NCBI RefSeq assembly: GCF_025263685.1
Contig: NZ_CP092109.1
Coordinates: forward strand, 1,178,001-1,242,000
DNA from: Geoalkalibacter halelectricus
GTDB taxonomy: Bacteria > Desulfobacterota > Desulfuromonadia > Desulfuromonadales > Geoalkalibacteraceae
Direction of reading: 5' to 3'
Length of the DNA: 64,000 bases
Part shown: in pieces, positions 10,436-20,135 of the stretch
How positions within the stretch are numbered: the first letter of the stretch is position 1
How the letters are laid out: every line of letters begins with the position of its first letter
Program-made: the position numbers and the translations under genes
Notes under the pieces: model-generated
Databases searched by the model: none
The model's input: the letters and a program-made list of their open reading frames with translations, nothing else
Told to the model about the DNA's origin: nothing

Positions 10436-11172
10436 TGACCTTTATCGATTTCATCCACAAATACATGAATGTCCTTGACCGTATCCGCAGCACCAAGGAA
10501 TGGCTGCCGGTCACATATCAGGGCGGCGAGGTGACCGTTCTCAATCATACCAGCGTGCACTGGCCTGACACCCCACAATTGGACGACAAGAAATATGTTG
10601 TTAATAAAACTACGGGGGATGTTGATGGTGCCGCGTGGGCCGGCATTGGGTTGTTCGGTTTAATTGCAGGGGTTCTGCCTGGCGGCTGGTTTTTGATCAA
10701 TTTGCTCGGCATAGCGGGACCAAGTATTGACATGCCATCATGGATGTATTGGCAGGTTTTAGTTTTTATTTTTTTTGTTGCTTTTTTCCCTATTCCCGCC
10801 ATTCTGCTGTCCTTCGTCTACCCCTTCAAGCGCCCCAAGGAGCGTTTGCTGATCTGGGATCGGGAAAACGGCACCGTAACACTTCCGCCGCGCTTCTGGG
10901 GCGAGCCAGAGGTCGTTCCCTTCAAGGATCTCAAGGTCAAGAAGATCCGCAATCTCGGTTCTTTCGTGCAATTTCATGTTCTTGCCGCCTTTCGCCCCAG
11001 CGACGGCCAGCCGATTGAATTCGGCTTGCTGCACAATAACGATAAGGATTGGGCCTTTTTCTGCTGGTACATGGACAAAGCCCGACCCCTGCCGCCCGGC
11101 GAGGTGTTCGATCCCTACCGGGAGCGCGATGAGGAGCGGCGTCGGCGGGAGATGGCCGGGGAGGGGGAGTGA
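10435..11172 (+). CDS. Membrane protein, candidate immunity partner of the VasX-like protein
   Basis: A 245-aa protein with two hydrophobic regions (about 63-92, GLFGLIAGVLPGGWFLINLL; about 102-130, WQVLVFIFFVAFFPIPAILL). After them comes a soluble domain with ERLLIWDRENGTVTLPPRF and VVPFKDLKVKKI. This membrane-pair plus basic soluble domain layout resembles proteins found beside T6SS effectors (DUF6708-like). The start overlaps the effector stop (TGATG at 10433-10437), so the two are co-translated. The hydrophobic part is more AT-rich than its surroundings. The immunity role is inference from position and topology. Confidence 0.6.
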   Translation: MTFIDFIHKYMNVLDRIRSTKEWLPVTYQGGEVTVLNHTSVHWPDTPQLDDKKYVVNKTTGDVDGAAWAGIGLFGLIAGVLPGGWFLINLLGIAGPSIDMPSWMYWQVLVFIFFVAFFPIPAILLSFVYPFKRPKERLLIWDRENGTVTLPPRFWGEPEVVPFKDLKVKKIRNLGSFVQFHVLAAFRPSDGQPIEFGLLHNNDKDWAFFCWYMDKARPLPPGEVFDPYRERDEERRRREMAGEGE

Positions 11173-11437
11173 CCAAAGGCTTCGAGACGCGGGTAAGGCA
11201 TGTGTCTCAGATGAAGCCGACCAACAATTCCGCGGCCATCAAGGGTTTTGTCACCTTTGAGGCCCAGGCCCTGGTCGACTTGTACGGCGACGGCAGCCAA
11301 GTGCTGCCCGTTACACAAATGTCAGCCGCGCCCGGGCTTTTGCCGCCAACCAGGCGCTCATTCTGGGCGAGGAGTTGGCCTTTGACCCCCATCCCGAAAC
11401 CTGGAAGCGCTATTGCCCGTTTCGCGTGGAGCTCTGA
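11169..11437 (+). pseudogene. Frameshifted small gene at the end of the effector module
   Basis: A GTG overlapping the previous stop (GTGA, 11169-11172) opens MTKGFETRVRHVSQMKPTNN and continues protein-like to DLYGDGSQVLPVTQ. After about 11310-11330 the coding character moves to another frame, which reads SRARAFAANQALILGEELAF, then DPHPETWKRYCPFRVEL, and stops at 11435-11437. Together they would give a protein of about 89 aa interrupted by one frameshift. Function not recognised. It may be a decayed third member of the module, or carry a sequencing indel. Confidence 0.45.
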
Positions 11438-11496
11438 GGCGGGAGAAGGGGCCCTCGGCCTCAAGGACCAACGTGACCTGGGGAAACGGCAGGGTG

Positions 11497-12609
11497 TCAG
11501 TGCGACAGCAGCCAGGCACGCAGAAACGGGTTGGTGAATCGCCAGGCGTGCCCGTCATGCCAGACGATCTTGGCGTCTTCCATGCGCCGCAGGGCCACGG
11601 TGACCGCCGATGGGTTGGAGACGGCGGCTTCGCGCACGAATTGTTTTCCCGTAACGGTTTTCCCACCCACTCGTGCCAAGGCGTGAAGCACCCGCACGCT
11701 TCCCGCCGGTAGCCGGGAGAGAATCAGTTCGTAGGATTTCTTCTCCCGGGAGAAGATCAAGCAGAAGGCTTCGTGCAGAATCTGTTCATTGAGGGTTTCA
11801 CCTTCGCAGGAACAAGCCCAAAGGGCGTCGCAGAGTTGCTGGATATCGCCGGGGATCTGGTCGACCAGGGTAAAGAGGTTTTGCAAAAAGGCGCGCGGCG
11901 CATGTCGGGCGCCTTTTTTGAACCTGCTTTGCAGAAAGGGGCCGAATTCATCAAAGCTCAAGGGCTCAACGCTCAGCGCGAGCGCGGATTTGAAAAAGGG
12001 TGAATCGGGGTGGTTGAAGATCTCGTCCATGCGATTGCGCATACTGCCCGCGAAGAGGTAGGGGATATTGCCCTGGTGCTGGATGGCGCCGCGCATCAAA
12101 GCTAGAGCCCGCTTGGCCTCCTCGATTTTGAGGACATCCTGAAATTCGTCGAGAAAAACGGCAAGCGGGGTTTGCGCGTGGATGGTTTCCAGCAACGCCA
12201 AGACTTCCGCAATGGAGTCGGCCTCCAGACGCACCTGCGGGTCGAAGGCGATGGTCAGCTTGCCGGTGAACATCGAGAATTCGATGCGGGGACGCAAATA
12301 GTTGAGCATGCGGCTCAGGCGCTCAAACAGGGGGCCTGATTTTTCCAGCGCCAGCAGTTCTTTCAGGATGCGCTTGCACAGATCGTCGACATCCTTGACC
12401 TCCATGAGGTTGACGCGCAAGAGCCGGCGCTGTTTGATCCGGCGGACGCTTTCGACCACCAGGGAGGTCTTGCCCACGCGGCGTTCGCCTTGGAGTACGA
12501 CATTTTGCCCGGTATCCACGTAGCGGCACAGTTGCTCGATCAGTTCCTTGCGCCCGCAGAAATTTTCCGACGTGACCACCTGGCCGTAGGGAAATGGAAG
12601 CTTGTGCAT
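11497..12609 (-). CDS. STAND-like AAA ATPase with C-terminal winged helix
   Basis: A 370-aa protein. Start ATG 12607-12609 (MHKLPFPYGQVV). ENFCGRKEL near residue 15 is followed by Walker A GERRVGKTS (41-49), Walker B LAVFLDEFQD (about 150), and a sensor-like region LFAGSMRN. The C-terminal ~90 residues look like a winged helix (TGKQFVREAAVSNPSAVTVA). This is the layout of the archaeal-type ATPase family, also common in bacteria and often mobile. Molecular function unknown. It has its own AT-rich promoter with tandem repeats (12638-12671), and ends 60 bases from the remnant gene on the other strand. Confidence 0.75.
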   Translation of the reverse strand: MHKLPFPYGQVVTSENFCGRKELIEQLCRYVDTGQNVVLQGERRVGKTSLVVESVRRIKQRRLLRVNLMEVKDVDDLCKRILKELLALEKSGPLFERLSRMLNYLRPRIEFSMFTGKLTIAFDPQVRLEADSIAEVLALLETIHAQTPLAVFLDEFQDVLKIEEAKRALALMRGAIQHQGNIPYLFAGSMRNRMDEIFNHPDSPFFKSALALSVEPLSFDEFGPFLQSRFKKGARHAPRAFLQNLFTLVDQIPGDIQQLCDALWACSCEGETLNEQILHEAFCLIFSREKKSYELILSRLPAGSVRVLHALARVGGKTVTGKQFVREAAVSNPSAVTVALRRMEDAKIVWHDGHAWRFTNPFLRAWLLSH

Positions 12610-12637
12610 GTTTAGCCGGCCTTGGAAGTTTGTTGTC

Positions 12638-12662
12638 TCAATATAATAACAATCAATATAAT
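12638..12662 (-). promoter_or_regulatory. Tandem 10-bp repeats, candidate operator
   Basis: TCAATATAAT occurs twice (12638-12647 and 12653-12662), separated by AACAA, inside the promoter of the ATPase gene. The 15-base period overlaps the -10 and spacer, suggesting a repressor site. The AT content is far above the surroundings. Confidence 0.45.
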
Positions 12663-12671
12663 ATTGGACAA
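12643..12671 (-). promoter_or_regulatory. Promoter of the STAND-like ATPase gene
   Basis: On the minus strand: TTGTCC (12666-12671), 17 bases, TATTAT (12643-12648), about 34 bases before the start codon. Confidence 0.6.
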
Positions 12672-12836
12672 TAGTTCTTCGCAAGGAAAAAGGAATGACC
12701 TTGGACACAGCGGGGGGGCGTCCTGGCATGCTCCCGCGGCTCTTCGCCCCGAATGGCGGTTTTTCCCGATTGGCCGTTACACTCCGTAAATACCACCGTG
12801 AAGCCTTACCACATCAGGGTGGTTTTGTCTTTCCCT

Positions 12837-14284
12837 TTACCGCTTACCGCCGAACAACGCCCCAAGAACCCCGCGCGCCACCTGGCGGCCGATGTTGCTG
12901 CCGATGGAGCGAGCAGCGCTTTTTGTCATGGCGCTGACCATGTCGTCGCTTTGGCGGCCGCGTGGCTGAGGTTTGGGCGCCTTATTCATGAGGGGCGCCT
13001 TTGCTGCCCGCGCCTGAAGAATCTCATGCGCCGATTCGCGGTCGATGGCTTTTTCGTAAAGTCCGGCAAAGGGTGAGGCCGCGACCACGGCGATGCGCTC
13101 CGTCGGGTCGAGGGGCAGCATGCGGCTGCGCGGTGGGCGGATCAGCGTGCGCTGCACGGGGTCGGCGTGCCGCGCCCGTCAAGCTGTGAGACCAGCGCCT
13201 CACCAACCTCGAGTTCGGTGATCGCCTGTTCCACGTTGAGCGCCGGATTGGGGCGGAAAGTCTGGGCGGCCACCCGAACGGCTTTCTGATCGCGCGGGGT
13301 GAACGCCCGCAACGCGTGCTGGATGCGCAAGCCCAGTTGCCCGAGCACGGCATCCGGAAGATCGGTGGGATTTTGCGTCACGAAATAGACGCCGACGCCT
13401 TTGGAACGGATCAATCGCACCACCTGCTCGATTTGACCGACCAAAGCGGCAGGCGTGTCGTTGAACAGCAAATGCGCTTCATCGAAAACAAAAATCAGTT
13501 TGGGCTTGGGCGGATCGCCGACTTCGGGCAGGCGTTCAAACAGTTCCGCGAGCAGCCAGAGCAGAAAGGTGGCGTAGAGCTGCGGCGCGCGCATGAGGCG
13601 CTCGCCGGCAAGGATGTTGATGATGCCGCGGCCATCCGGCGCTGTTTTGAGCAGATCGTCCAGGTCCAGAGCCGGTTCACCGAAAAATAGGTTGCCGCCC
13701 TGATCGCCCAGTGCCAGCAGGCTGCGCTGGATGGCGCCGATGCTGGCCGTGGTGATGTTGCCGTAGCGGGTGCGAAATTGCGCCGCATTCTCCCCGACAA
13801 AGGCTGCCATGGCCTGCAAATCCTTGAGATCGAGAAGCAGCAGGCCCTGGTCGTCGGCGACGCGAAAAATGACGTTGAGCACCGCATTTTGGGTGTCGTT
13901 GAGCCCCAGAATGCGGCCGAGAAGCTGCGGACCCATTTCGGAGACGGTGGCCCGCACCGGATGACCGGCGCTGCCGAATAGATCCAAGAACGCGACGGGA
14001 TAGCCGCGAAAGGCAAAACCCTCCAGAGCCATCCCCTCAACCCGCTCGATGACCTTGGCGTGATCGCCGCCCGGCAAGGCCAGCCCGGAGAGATCCCCCT
14101 TGGCGTCGGCAAGAAACACCGGCACCCCGCCGTCGCTGAAGCTCTCGGCCAGAGCCCGCAGGGTCACGGTCTTGCCGGTGCCAGTCGCTCCCGCCACCAA
14201 CCCATGGCGGTTGACCATGGCCGGCAGCAAAGAAATTTCATGTTCGCCCCGCCCCAGCCACCAGATTTCATCGGCCACGCTCAT
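12837..14284 (-). pseudogene. HerA-like DUF853 ATPase, frameshifted
   Basis: The N-terminal part (14284 to about 13157) starts [10 protein letters not shown] behind a GGGGAGG ribosome site. It carries Walker A GATGTGKT (32-39), [20 protein letters not shown], and Walker [11 protein letters not shown], matching the DUF853/HerA-like helicase family (YjgR of E. coli). The frame ends in an abnormal tail (PTPCSAR). The missing C-terminus ([19 protein letters not shown] to the end) continues in a second frame to 12837. Adding one base in the CACGGGG run near 13157 restores a single ORF of about 482 aa. Either a true single-base deletion or an assembly error. Confidence 0.85.
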
Positions 14285-14436
14285 GCTCAACCTCCCCGAA
14301 AGAGTCGCCTCATTGTCAAGTGACTGTAATTGACGCTCGGCGATTGTCAAACAGAAGGATTTCGAGAATATCGCCACGGCGCCAAACGGTGTTTTCCCCG
14401 AGGCCGGGCAGCGGCCCCGGGCAGGGTACAAAAAAT

Positions 14437-14465
14437 TTGTATCTCAGCCAGGTTTGTGGTAAGAA
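14437..14465 (+). promoter_or_regulatory. Possible promoter of the signalling operon
   Basis: TTGTAT (14437-14442), 17 bases, TAAGAA (14460-14465), in an AT-rich pocket about 43 bases before the first kinase start. Weak match. Confidence 0.3.
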
Positions 14466-14507
14466 TTAGTATCGGTTTATTTATTAAAAACAATCTTTTG
14501 GTTGTCT

Positions 14508-16862
14508 ATGACCTTTAAGTCGCCCATAAATTCCACATCCGGTTCCTCCGAACGTGAAAGCGCGGCCCTGCCGTCGCGCGGCGGCCTGCTGACGCTGTTG
14601 CTGTTGACCACCTTTGTCGCGCTGTTCATCGATGAGGTGCTGCACTGGTTTTTTCCGCAGCGGTCGTTGAGTCTTATTTTGCTGGTCAACCTGGGCATTC
14701 TTATCGGGGTGCTCGGTCCCCTGGGCTATGTGTATCTGTTTCGCCCCTATCAGCGCCTGGTTTCGGGACAGCGCCGCACCGAGGACGCCCTGCGTAGCTC
14801 CGAGGCCTTCACCCGCGCCACCCTCGATTCCTTGCCCGATCACATCGCCATCGTCAACGCCCAGGGCGAAATTCTCGCCGTCAACCAGGGCTGGCGCCGC
14901 TTTGCCGAAAAGAACGGCCCGGTGCGCGGCAACGTCAACGAGGGAGCCAATTATTTCGTCGTGTGCCGCACCGCCGAGGGCGAGGACGCCGCGACGGCCA
15001 ATGCCTTCGCCCTGGGCATTCAGGCGGTGTTGAACGGTGAGCGTAAGGATTTCGCCCTCGAATATCCCTGCCATTCACCCGACCGGCAACGTTGGTTCAT
15101 CGGGCGCGTCTCGTATCTTGAGGGTTTCGGCGAATCCCTGGTGGTGGTCAGCCACCGCGATATCACCGCCCGGCGGCTCGCCGAGGAATCCCTGCGGGTT
15201 TCGGAGACCCTCTATCGCACCATCTTCGAAACCAGCGGCAACGCGCTGCTCACCATCACCGCCGAGGGTCTGATCCTGCGCGTCAACCCGCAGTTTGAAA
15301 GCATGACCGGGTACCGACGCGACGAGGTGGAAGGGATCATGAACTGGCGCACCTTCATCGCCTCAGCCGATCTGCCGACCATGGAGCGCTACAACGATGA
15401 GCTCTGGGCGCGCAGCGATGCCACGCCGGTCAACGCCGAGATCCGCCTCTTCAATCGCCAGGGCCGGGCGCGCTACGCCCTCATGGCGGCCAGCCGACTC
15501 ATCGGCACCCCCCACAGCATTGTGTTTCTCACCGATTTCACCTTGCGCCGGGCCATGAACGAGGCGCTGCTCGAGAATCAGACCAAGCTCTTTCGCCAGC
15601 ACCAGGAGCTGCACCGTCTCTTTCGCCAGGTCGAGGACATCAAGAAGGAGTGGGAGCAGACCCTTGATTGCCTCGAGGATGTCGTGGTGCTTACCGACGA
15701 CGCCGGGCGAATCCGCCGCTGCAACAGTGCCCTGCGGCGTCTGGTCGGCGCGGATTACGATCATTTGCGTGACCTGCCCCTGGCCGATTTGCTGGGGGAC
15801 CTCACGGTGCTTGCCGGAGATGTCGGCGGCAGCGGCGTGGAATTGTATGATCCCGGCGGCGCGCGTTATTTTCTCGCGCGCACCTATTCCTTCGCGGCGG
15901 GCGACCAGGCGCCGGCCGGTGCCGTGGTCACGGTGCAGGACATCACCCGCATCCGCCGCATCACCGCCGACCTGGCGCGGGCCAACCAGGAGCTCGAAGC
16001 CAAGCGTCGCGAGCTGCAGCACGCCTATGATGAGCTGCGGGCCGGCCAACAGCGCATTCTGCAACAGGAGAAGATGGCCTCCATCGGGCAGTTGGCCGCG
16101 GGCGTGGCGCACGAGATCAACAATCCCATCGGTTATGTCTCAAGTAACCTCGGCACCCTGGATAAATACCTGAGGCGCCTGAGCGAATTCCTCAACCTTC
16201 AGGCCCGGGACGCGAGCACCGGGGAGGAACTTGCCGCGGCGCGGCGCAAGCTCAAGATCGATGCGATTCTGGATGACCTTCCCGATCTTCTCGCCGAATC
16301 CCTGGAGGGCACCCAGAGAGTCAAGAAAATCGTGCAGGATCTCAAGAATTTCTCGCGCCTCGACAGCGGCGAGCCGGTGGTTGCGGATCTGGTGCAGGTT
16401 CTGGAGAGCACCGTCAACATCGTGTGGAACGAAATCAAGTACAAGGCCGAACTGGTGCGCGATTTCGAGGCGCTGCCGCCCCTGGTGTGTCATCCCCAGC
16501 AACTCGGGCAGGTGTTCATGAACCTGCTGATCAACGCCGCCCACGCCATTGAGAAGCAGGGCACCATTTGGGTGCGTACTCGGCATCAGGACAACTGGTT
16601 GAGCATCGCCGTCAGTGATGACGGCTGCGGCATCGCGCCCGAGCACCTTGCCAAGTTGTTTGATCCCTTCTTCACCACCAAGGAGGTGGGCCAGGGCACC
16701 GGCTTGGGGTTGTCCATCGCCTATGAAATCGTCAAGAAGCACGGCGGTGAAATTTTGGTGGAGAGCGCGCCCGGGCAGGGCGCGACCTTCACCGTGCGTC
16801 TGCCCCTGGAGCCCCCGGGCGCTGGGCTTGCCCCCGCCGCAAGGGCACGGGAGGTCTCATGA
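14508..16862 (+). CDS. Membrane PAS-domain sensor histidine kinase (HK1)
   Basis: A 784-aa kinase. Two membrane helices (about 26-48 and 53-78) are followed by three PAS-like regions (roughly 95-220, 225-345, 375-490) and a coiled coil. The transmitter has the H-box GVAHEINNP (phospho-His about 535), N-box NLLINAAHAI, G1 DDGCGIA and G2 GTGLGLS, all intact. I use ATG 14508-14510; a TTG six bases earlier is possible and neither has a clear ribosome site. The stop overlaps HK2 as ATGA. The transmitter core is strikingly similar to HK2 and HK3. It probably passes phosphate to the KPW-type receivers downstream; its ligand is unknown. Confidence 0.93.
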   Translation: MTFKSPINSTSGSSERESAALPSRGGLLTLLLLTTFVALFIDEVLHWFFPQRSLSLILLVNLGILIGVLGPLGYVYLFRPYQRLVSGQRRTEDALRSSEAFTRATLDSLPDHIAIVNAQGEILAVNQGWRRFAEKNGPVRGNVNEGANYFVVCRTAEGEDAATANAFALGIQAVLNGERKDFALEYPCHSPDRQRWFIGRVSYLEGFGESLVVVSHRDITARRLAEESLRVSETLYRTIFETSGNALLTITAEGLILRVNPQFESMTGYRRDEVEGIMNWRTFIASADLPTMERYNDELWARSDATPVNAEIRLFNRQGRARYALMAASRLIGTPHSIVFLTDFTLRRAMNEALLENQTKLFRQHQELHRLFRQVEDIKKEWEQTLDCLEDVVVLTDDAGRIRRCNSALRRLVGADYDHLRDLPLADLLGDLTVLAGDVGGSGVELYDPGGARYFLARTYSFAAGDQAPAGAVVTVQDITRIRRITADLARANQELEAKRRELQHAYDELRAGQQRILQQEKMASIGQLAAGVAHEINNPIGYVSSNLGTLDKYLRRLSEFLNLQARDASTGEELAAARRKLKIDAILDDLPDLLAESLEGTQRVKKIVQDLKNFSRLDSGEPVVADLVQVLESTVNIVWNEIKYKAELVRDFEALPPLVCHPQQLGQVFMNLLINAAHAIEKQGTIWVRTRHQDNWLSIAVSDDGCGIAPEHLAKLFDPFFTTKEVGQGTGLGLSIAYEIVKKHGGEILVESAPGQGATFTVRLPLEPPGAGLAPAARAREVS

Positions 16863-19204
16863 GGTCTTGGGGCTTGCAGGCGCGATTGACCACCACGCTC
16901 TGCCTGCTGGTGGTGGGTGTGCTCAGTCTGCTGGGCTGGGCGGCCCTGCGCTATTTCGAAAAAGAGATTGCGCGCACCATCGCCGCGCATCAATACGCCC
17001 TGGTCGAGGCCCTGGCCGCGGAAATCGACGACAAGCTGTATCTGGCCCAGCGCGGCCTGATGGCCATGGCGCGCGAAGTTCCCATTGATCCAGGCGCGGC
17101 GCAAGCCTTTTTGGAGTATCAACCCTTCGCCCACAGTGTATTTGAACATGCCCTGGCTCTGATGTCTCCGGACGGCCGGCTACTGGCCCTGCACCCGGGC
17201 GAAGAGGCGATGTTCACACAGGACTTTTCGGAGCGCGAGTATCTGCGGGAAACCCTGCGCACCGCTCGTCCCTATGTTTCCAAGCCTTTTGTCAGCAAGC
17301 GCGAGTACGCACCGCTGATCCTCATGCTCACCGCACCGGTTTTCGATGAACAAGGCCGAATACGCGCGGTGCTGCTCGGCAGCCTTGATGTAACTCACGA
17401 TAACTTCCTCGGCAAGCTCTCCCGCACCCGCATCGGCCGCACCGGTTACGTTTATCTGTTTGCCGCGGACCGCACCATGATCATGCATCCGGACAGCAGC
17501 CGCATCATGCAGCAGGATGTTCCCCTGGGAGTCAATCCGCTCTTCGATCGGGCGGTGGAAGGCTTCGAAGGCAGCGGCGAAACCGTCAACTCGCGCGGCA
17601 TTCACATGCTGGCAAGTTACAAGCAGTTGATCATGACCGATTGGGTGCTGGGCGCCAGCACGCCCCTTGAGGACGCCTATGCCGCTGTTTACCAGGCGCG
17701 GCAGGCTCTGCTCGTTGCGGTGGCGGTCAGTGCCCTGGTCACCGTCGTTCTCGTGTGCGGTTGCACCCAACGTCTGACCGCACCGTTGCGGCGGCTGACC
17801 GAGCATGTGCGGGCGATGGGGGAAAAACAGGGCGAAGCACGGTTTTTTCAGTGTGGACGCGGGGATGAAATCGGCACCCTGGCGCGGGCCTTCAACGATC
17901 TGATCGCCGAGTTGGACCACGAGGCCGAGGCTCTGCAGGACAGCGAGACATTGCTGGCCGAAGCCCAGAGCATGGCGCACATGGGGCACTGGCAGGTCGA
18001 TCTGCCGGGGGGACGCAGCCACTGGTCGGAGGAATTGGCGCGCATCACCGGCTTCCAGGCACAAAGGCCTCCGCCGACACGCGAGGAATTTTTCGCTTTG
18101 ATCCATCCCGAGGATCTGCCCTGGGTGCGCGAGACGGCCGAGGAAGCCTTTCGCAGCGGCGGGCGCTTCGTCATCGAACATCGTCTGGTGCGTCCCGATG
18201 GCGAGGTGCGCCTGGTGCACAGCCAGGCCGAGATGTTTCGCGACGCGGCAGGGCGCCCCCGGCGGATTTTCGGGACGGTTCAGGATGTCACCGAGCGCAA
18301 GCAGGTCGAGGTTCAGCTCCAGGACTTGCTCGCCGCCATGGCCGCTAAAAACCAGCAACTCGAGCAGGCCTATCAAGAGCTTCAGGCCACCCAGGCCTAT
18401 GTACGGCAACAGGAAAAAATGGCCGGCATCGGACAGCTGGCGGCCGGGGTGGCCCATGAGATCAACAACCCCCTCGGATATATCTCAAGCAACCTCGCCA
18501 CCTTGGATAAATATCTGGAACGCCTCGGGGAGTTTGTCGAAAACCAGGACGCGCTGTTGAAAGAGGGTTTGGGCCAAGCGCACCTGGAACTCGAAAGCCG
18601 CCGCAAGGCGCTCAAAATCGGGGCGATTCTCGAAGACATCCCGCACCTGCTGGCCGAATCACGCGAAGGCGCGGCGCGGGTGAAGAAAATCGTCCAGGAC
18701 CTCAAGAGCTTTTCCCGGGTTGATGAGGGTGAGCCGGTTGTTGCTGATCTGGTGCAGGTTCTGGAAAGCACCATCAACATCGTGTGGAACGAGATCAAGT
18801 ACAAGGCTGAACTGGTGCGTGATTACGCCGAACTCCCCCCCCTGCGCTGCCATCCGCAGCAGTTGGGACAGGTGTTTATGAACCTGCTGGTCAACGCCGC
18901 CCAGGCCATCGACAAGCAGGGCACCATCCGCGTGAGCGCCCGCAGCGCGCGGGGCTGGATCTGGGTGGACGTCTCCGATACCGGCGCGGGGATCGCACCC
19001 GAGCACCTGGGCAGGCTGTTCGAGCCGTTTTTTACCACCAAGGAGGTGGGCAAGGGTACCGGCCTGGGCCTGTCCATCGCCTATGAGATTGTGCAGAAGC
19101 ATGGCGGGGAGATCCGCGTCGCGAGCCAACCGGGTCAGGGGGCGACCTTCAGCGTGGGGCTGCCGCAAACGGACGACGTAAGTTTCCATGACAGCAGCAA
19201 TTAG
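16859..19204 (+). CDS. Cache-domain sensor histidine kinase (HK2)
   Basis: A 781-aa membrane kinase. TM1 at about 10-32; a periplasmic double-Cache-like domain ([29 protein letters not shown]) up to about 275; TM2 ([17 protein letters not shown]); a HAMP domain; one PAS domain ([15 protein letters not shown]); and a HisKA/HATPase transmitter with phospho-His near 533 in GVAHEINNP. The extracellular Cache domain suggests a small-molecule ligand, unlike the cytoplasmic sensing expected for HK1. It overlaps HK1 by 4 bases. The transmitter shares long stretches with HK1 even at DNA level (for example around 18775-18800 against 16415-16440). Confidence 0.94.
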   Translation: MRSWGLQARLTTTLCLLVVGVLSLLGWAALRYFEKEIARTIAAHQYALVEALAAEIDDKLYLAQRGLMAMAREVPIDPGAAQAFLEYQPFAHSVFEHALALMSPDGRLLALHPGEEAMFTQDFSEREYLRETLRTARPYVSKPFVSKREYAPLILMLTAPVFDEQGRIRAVLLGSLDVTHDNFLGKLSRTRIGRTGYVYLFAADRTMIMHPDSSRIMQQDVPLGVNPLFDRAVEGFEGSGETVNSRGIHMLASYKQLIMTDWVLGASTPLEDAYAAVYQARQALLVAVAVSALVTVVLVCGCTQRLTAPLRRLTEHVRAMGEKQGEARFFQCGRGDEIGTLARAFNDLIAELDHEAEALQDSETLLAEAQSMAHMGHWQVDLPGGRSHWSEELARITGFQAQRPPPTREEFFALIHPEDLPWVRETAEEAFRSGGRFVIEHRLVRPDGEVRLVHSQAEMFRDAAGRPRRIFGTVQDVTERKQVEVQLQDLLAAMAAKNQQLEQAYQELQATQAYVRQQEKMAGIGQLAAGVAHEINNPLGYISSNLATLDKYLERLGEFVENQDALLKEGLGQAHLELESRRKALKIGAILEDIPHLLAESREGAARVKKIVQDLKSFSRVDEGEPVVADLVQVLESTINIVWNEIKYKAELVRDYAELPPLRCHPQQLGQVFMNLLVNAAQAIDKQGTIRVSARSARGWIWVDVSDTGAGIAPEHLGRLFEPFFTTKEVGKGTGLGLSIAYEIVQKHGGEIRVASQPGQGATFSVGLPQTDDVSFHDSSN

Positions 19205-19217
19205 AGGGGATGCAGCT

Positions 19218-20135
19218 ATGAAAGAAGATCATCAGGCAGCAGGACGCGTTGCTGGTGCCGGAGACATGGGGCCCGCTGAGGCCATGCACCGCGAATTGGA
19301 AAAAGCCCAGGCCGCGCTCCAGCAATTCCAGGCGCGCATTCTGCAACAGGAAAAAATGGCCGCCGTCGGGCAACTGGCTGCCGGTGTGGCCCATGAAATC
19401 AACAATCCCGTGGGGTTTATCACCAGCAACCTTCATTCCCTGGCCAAGTATTTGAGCAAGCTCACCGAATTCATCGCGATTCAGGAAGACATCATCCGTG
19501 CCTACGATGCGCCGCAGGCGGCCGCGCGCCTCGACGCGGCGAAACAAACCCTGAAGATCGACTTTATTGTCGAGGACATCGGCCAGCTCATTGCCGAGTC
19601 CCTCGACGGCGCCGGACGGGTCAGCACCATCGTGCAGGGACTCAAGAGCTTTTCCCGGGCCAGCGACAACGAGATGCGCGCGGTGGACCTGGTGCGCTGC
19701 CTGGAGAGCACCCTGAGTCTGGTGTGGAACGAGATCAAATTCAAGGCCGAGGTGGTGCGCGATTATCAGAATCTGCCCCCGGTGTTCGGCTGCGAGCAGC
19801 AGTTGGCGCAGGTGTTCATGAACCTGCTGGTCAACGCCGCCCAGGCCATCGCCGAGAAAGGTCGGATCACCCTGCGCACCCGGTGTCGGAACGGCCGGGT
19901 CTGCGTCAGCATCAGCGATAGCGGCTGCGGCATCGCCCCCGAGGTTCTGGCGCGGCTGTTCGAGCCATTCTTTACCACCAAGGCCGTGGGCGAGGGCACC
20001 GGCCTGGGACTGTCCATTTCCCGCGAGATCGTCGCCAAGCATGGCGGCGAGCTGCACGTGACCAGTGAACCGGGCTGCGGCACGACCTTTACGGTGGATC
20101 TGCCGCAGTTCGAGGAGGGAGAACATCACCCATGA
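19218..20135 (+). CDS. Cytosolic histidine kinase without sensor domain (HK3)
   Basis: A 305-aa kinase made of a short coiled coil (MHRELEKAQAALQQFQARIL) and a full transmitter (GVAHEINNP with His about 59, [24 protein letters not shown]). I start it at ATG 19218-19220, behind AGAGGGG; an earlier in-frame ATG at 19188 would overlap HK2. With no input domain it may form heterodimers with its near-identical neighbours or be controlled by a partner. Its stop overlaps the next REC gene as ATGA, so kinase and receiver are coupled. Confidence 0.92.
   Translation: MKEDHQAAGRVAGAGDMGPAEAMHRELEKAQAALQQFQARILQQEKMAAVGQLAAGVAHEINNPVGFITSNLHSLAKYLSKLTEFIAIQEDIIRAYDAPQAAARLDAAKQTLKIDFIVEDIGQLIAESLDGAGRVSTIVQGLKSFSRASDNEMRAVDLVRCLESTLSLVWNEIKFKAEVVRDYQNLPPVFGCEQQLAQVFMNLLVNAAQAIAEKGRITLRTRCRNGRVCVSISDSGCGIAPEVLARLFEPFFTTKAVGEGTGLGLSISREIVAKHGGELHVTSEPGCGTTFTVDLPQFEEGEHHP

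Noticed and set aside
12837..13157. A separate 106-aa gene on the minus strand
   Set aside because: It is the C-terminus of the DUF853 ATPase displaced by a frameshift, not an independent gene.
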